From the NCBI GenBank assembly GCA_964362385.1, contig CAYIEH010000010.1, positions 1-22,105 of the forward strand: a DNA stretch of 22,105 nucleotides, written 5' to 3'. The translations under genes and the position numbers were made by a program. This document shows positions 20,168-22,105 of the stretch, in pieces. Origin of the DNA: CAYIEH01 sp964362385 (GTDB lineage: Bacteria > Patescibacteriota > Minisyncoccia > UBA6257 > UBA9933). How positions within the stretch are numbered: the stretch's first letter is position 1; every line of letters begins with the position of its first letter. Below the pieces are notes generated by a model. It was given only the letters and a program-made list of their open reading frames with translations. It had not been told where the DNA came from and made no database searches.

Positions 20168-20875
20168 ATGTCTTCTTTATATAACAATTACATCTATCAG
20201 CCGCTTCTCCATGTTTTGGTATTTTTGTACCAGCATTTTTCTTTTCATGATTTGGGAATTGCCATTGTTCTTTTGACGATTATTGTCAGGATTATTTTAT
20301 TTCCCTTGTTTCATAAAGGAGCCAAGGATCAGGCGATTATGCAGAAAATCGCGCCGAAATTAAAAGAAATTCAAATTCGCCATAAAGACAACAAGGAAAA
20401 GCAGGTTCAGGAAACAATGGCGCTTTATCGCGAACACAAAGTCAACCCGTTTTCCCAGTTTTTATTGCTTATTATCCAGCTCCCTATTTTAATAGCCCTT
20501 TTCAAAATATTTTCAAAAGGATTTCAGGAAATTCAAAATTTGCATCCGTATTTTTTGGGATTCATAGATTTAACAAAGCCCAACATTATTATTGTGCTGG
20601 CAGCGGCCGCGGCGCAATTTATCCAGGCGAAATTGACTCTGCCTAAAACCGACAAACAATCAAAAAATCTTTCCACAGCGGAAAGAGTCAGCCGGCAGAT
20701 GGTTTTTATAGGGCCGATTTTCGTTGTAGTCGTTTTCCTCCAATTTCCTTCGGCTTTAGGCCTCTATTGGTTGACTTTTTCGGTTTTTTCAGTTATTCAA
20801 CAAATAATAATCAACAAGCAATTAAATATTGAACAGGAGCTTAAAAAGGAAGGGAAGAAAATGGGAATAGAATAA
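20168..20875 (+). CDS. yidC: Membrane protein insertase YidC/Oxa1
   Basis: This insertase places proteins into the cytoplasmic membrane alone or with SecYEG. It has 235 residues and lacks the large periplasmic domain of Proteobacteria, as in Gram-positive and CPR forms. The first core helix, LGIAIVLLTIIVRIILFPL, includes the conserved membrane-embedded Arg. The cytoplasmic helical hairpin follows (IAPKLKEIQIRHKDNKEKQ), then NPFSQFLLLIIQLPILIALF and the last helices with FPSALGLYWLTFSVFSVIQQ, and a basic C-terminal tail. It precedes khpB (jag), the near-universal partner; the usual rnpA and rpmH are not adjacent. The ATG at 20168 has no Shine-Dalgarno sequence. Confidence 0.96.
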   Translation: MSSLYNNYIYQPLLHVLVFLYQHFSFHDLGIAIVLLTIIVRIILFPLFHKGAKDQAIMQKIAPKLKEIQIRHKDNKEKQVQETMALYREHKVNPFSQFLLLIIQLPILIALFKIFSKGFQEIQNLHPYFLGFIDLTKPNIIIVLAAAAAQFIQAKLTLPKTDKQSKNLSTAERVSRQMVFIGPIFVVVVFLQFPSALGLYWLTFSVFSVIQQIIINKQLNIEQELKKEGKKMGIE

Positions 20876-20917
20876 CGGGGTAATTGAAAGTTAAAAAATC
20901 AAATTAAATTATTTATC

Positions 20918-21337
20918 ATGGAAACCACAATAAAAAATTTAATAGAAAAAATGGGGTTTGAGGATTTCTCGGTGAGTTTTGATTCCGAAAGCAATCGTTT
21001 CAGTATTTTTATAAACGACGTTAAATTTTCCCAAGAATCGCTCCCGAATTTCGTTTTTGATTTGAATTATTTGGTGAAACTTATAATCAAAAAAAATGAT
21101 TGGCAACCGGTGGTAATTGACGTCAATAACTACAGAAAACAGAGGCAGGATTTGATTCTGGAAATTGCCCGGGCCGCTGCCAGAAAAGCCGTTGCCACAA
21201 AAGAAGAAATAACATTGCCGCCGATGAACGCTTACGAGAGACGTTTAATCCACACGGAACTTTCCGACCGCCCGGATTTAAAAACCGAAAGCACCGGCGA
21301 AGGCAAAGAGAGGTATGTGATTATTAAGCCGATCTAA
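20918..21337 (+). CDS. khpB: KhpB/Jag-type R3H RNA-binding protein with degenerate KH loop
   Basis: This 139-residue protein is related to Jag (SpoIIIJ-associated), which binds RNA together with KhpA. The Jag N-terminal domain is missing. Residues 1-75 have the KH-II layout, and LNYLVKLIIKKNDWQPVVID corresponds to the family's LQYLVN stretch and following strand. The usual IGRRGETL loop before it is replaced by FSQESLPNFVF, so the RNA-gripping GxxG is lost. The C-terminal R3H domain is intact: ARAAARKAV, LPPMNAYERRLIHTEL with Arg108 and His112, and ESTGEGKERYVIIKP. It follows yidC by 42 bp in the conserved yidC-jag order. A hairpin at 21371-21402 ends the unit. Confidence 0.92.
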   Translation: METTIKNLIEKMGFEDFSVSFDSESNRFSIFINDVKFSQESLPNFVFDLNYLVKLIIKKNDWQPVVIDVNNYRKQRQDLILEIARAAARKAVATKEEITLPPMNAYERRLIHTELSDRPDLKTESTGEGKERYVIIKPI

Positions 21338-21370
21338 AAGAAAATTAAGAATAAAGAATAATGAATTATG

Positions 21371-21402
21371 AATGCGAAAGCGCCGAGAGGCGCTTTCGCA
21401 TT
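21371..21402. terminator. Terminator-like hairpin between khpB and polA
   Basis: A perfect 14-bp stem, AATGCGAAAGCGCC / GGCGCTTTCGCATT, closes a GAGA loop. It lies between convergent khpB and polA. No long U-run follows on either side, so it may act through structure alone. The bases before it (AATGAATTATGAATG) are word-array-like. Confidence 0.65.
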
Positions 21403-21412
21403 AAGATACATC

Positions 21413-22105
21413 CTAAATTTCTCCCCAATTATTCCCTATTTTAAAATTTACTTTCAAAAGAACTTTCAATTTATAAACCGATTCCATGGTCTTATTGATA
21501 AGACCGACTATTTTTTTTAAATCAGCGTCGTCTAAAATCTCAAACACCAATTCGTCGTGAATCGTCAAAAGCATTTTTGCTTTTACTTCCCAAAATCCGA
21601 GTTTTGCCAATTCTTCTTTTGTTTTAATCATTGCCAATTTTATGATATCGGCCGCCAGACTTTGGATGGGAAAATTTATCGCCATTCTTTCCGCTTCCGC
21701 TTGGATTCTCTGGTTAAATGAAATAATTTCAGGCAACATTCTTTTTCTCCCGTTTAAGTTTTCCACAAAACCGCTTTGTCTCGCTTCCAGAACAATCTGC
21801 TCCCGCCATTTTTTTACGGCCGGAAAATCATTAAAATATTCAGAAATGAATTTTTTCGCCTCATTTAAAGGCAAACCGCTTTCCTGGGCCAACAGCCTCG
21901 CGCCCATTCCGTAAACAATCCCGAAATTTAAAGTTTTGGCGACTTGGCGCATTTTGCCGGAGACTGAATCCAAAGAAACGTTAAAAATCTGGCTTGCGGT
22001 GATCCGATGGATATCCAAACTTTTTTCAAAAGCCTCAAGCATTTTTTGGTCATTTGTTATTGAAGCCAAAATCCGAAGTTCTATCTGGGAATAGTCAAAA
22101 GAAGC
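21413..22105 (-). CDS. polA: DNA polymerase I, C-terminal part (partial at the window edge)
   Basis: This is the last 230 residues of a family A DNA polymerase, which fills gaps in repair and replaces RNA primers. The frame is open to the window end and begins in motif A (SFDYSQIELRILAS), so the TTG at 22069 is internal, not the start. Motif B reads RQVAKTLNFGIVYGM, with the Arg, Lys and Phe expected for dNTP binding. Motif C is LLTIHDELVFEI with the catalytic Asp. NGRKRMLPEI and ERMAINFPIQSLAADIIKLA are typical. All visible polymerase residues are intact; whether the 5' nuclease and proofreading domains exist cannot be seen. It ends 11 bp from the hairpin at 21371-21402, convergent with khpB. 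Confidence 0.95.
   Translation of the reverse strand, partial: ASFDYSQIELRILASITNDQKMLEAFEKSLDIHRITASQIFNVSLDSVSGKMRQVAKTLNFGIVYGMGARLLAQESGLPLNEAKKFISEYFNDFPAVKKWREQIVLEARQSGFVENLNGRKRMLPEIISFNQRIQAEAERMAINFPIQSLAADIIKLAMIKTKEELAKLGFWEVKAKMLLTIHDELVFEILDDADLKKIVGLINKTMESVYKLKVLLKVNFKIGNNWGEI

Noticed and set aside
21413..22069. Complete short polymerase starting at TTG 22069
   Set aside because: The frame continues to the window edge and already contains motif A upstream of that TTG; the gene is simply cut by the window.

Overview
The window reads as a slice of a small, AT-rich bacterial chromosome from the Candidate Phyla Radiation (Patescibacteria, probably a Parcubacteria-like lineage). 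This is inference from several traits: compact operons of housekeeping genes; almost no recognisable Shine-Dalgarno sequences; several promoters whose -10 box lies 6-10 nt before the start codon (leaderless mRNAs); an archaeal/eukaryotic-type AspRS; a free-standing EF-Tu-domain-2-like mini-protein; and intergenic gaps filled with short-word repeat arrays. There is no rRNA, CRISPR array, phage or insertion sequence.

Layout. 1-2432 (+): tail of an upstream frame, a membrane-anchored Asp-box protein, frr, and the site-2 protease rseP, closed by a perfect palindromic terminator. 2488-7128 (-): a surface-type repeat protein, tRNA-Arg(CCG), a degenerate zinc-ribbon protein, an amino-acid permease, an EF-Tu-domain-2-like protein, a LOG/SLOG-fold protein and a PfkB sugar kinase with a leaderless promoter. 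7145-7285: possible small RNA on the + strand. 7354-10324 (-): C-terminal transketolase subunit, a beta-CASP RNase-like metallohydrolase and a zinc-ribbon protein. 10325-10945: the only long gene-free gap. It holds a structured segment and then a probable unidentified RNA gene with a consensus promoter (TTGACA-16-TATAAT), a 23-bp long-range stem and an intrinsic terminator. 10946-13520 (-): pilB, khpA, rpsP. 13751-15034 (+): aspS. 15128-18974 (-): smc, rnc, nusB, rpmF. 19106-21337 (+): ruvB, yidC, khpB. 21413-22105 (-): 3' part of polA, cut by the window edge.

Most genes serve information processing: translation (frr, rpsP, rpmF, aspS, tRNA-Arg), RNA decay and binding (rnc, the beta-CASP protein, khpA, khpB, nusB) and DNA maintenance (smc, ruvB, polA). 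Membrane biogenesis and surface functions (rseP, yidC, pilB, two anchored proteins) make up most of the rest, with a few pentose-phosphate-type metabolic genes.

The most unusual items are the RNA locus at 10365-10907, a hinge-less 728-residue SMC, a 38-bp palindrome dispersed in three copies, the intergenic word arrays that also reach start codons and possibly coding sequence, and the leaderless promoters.
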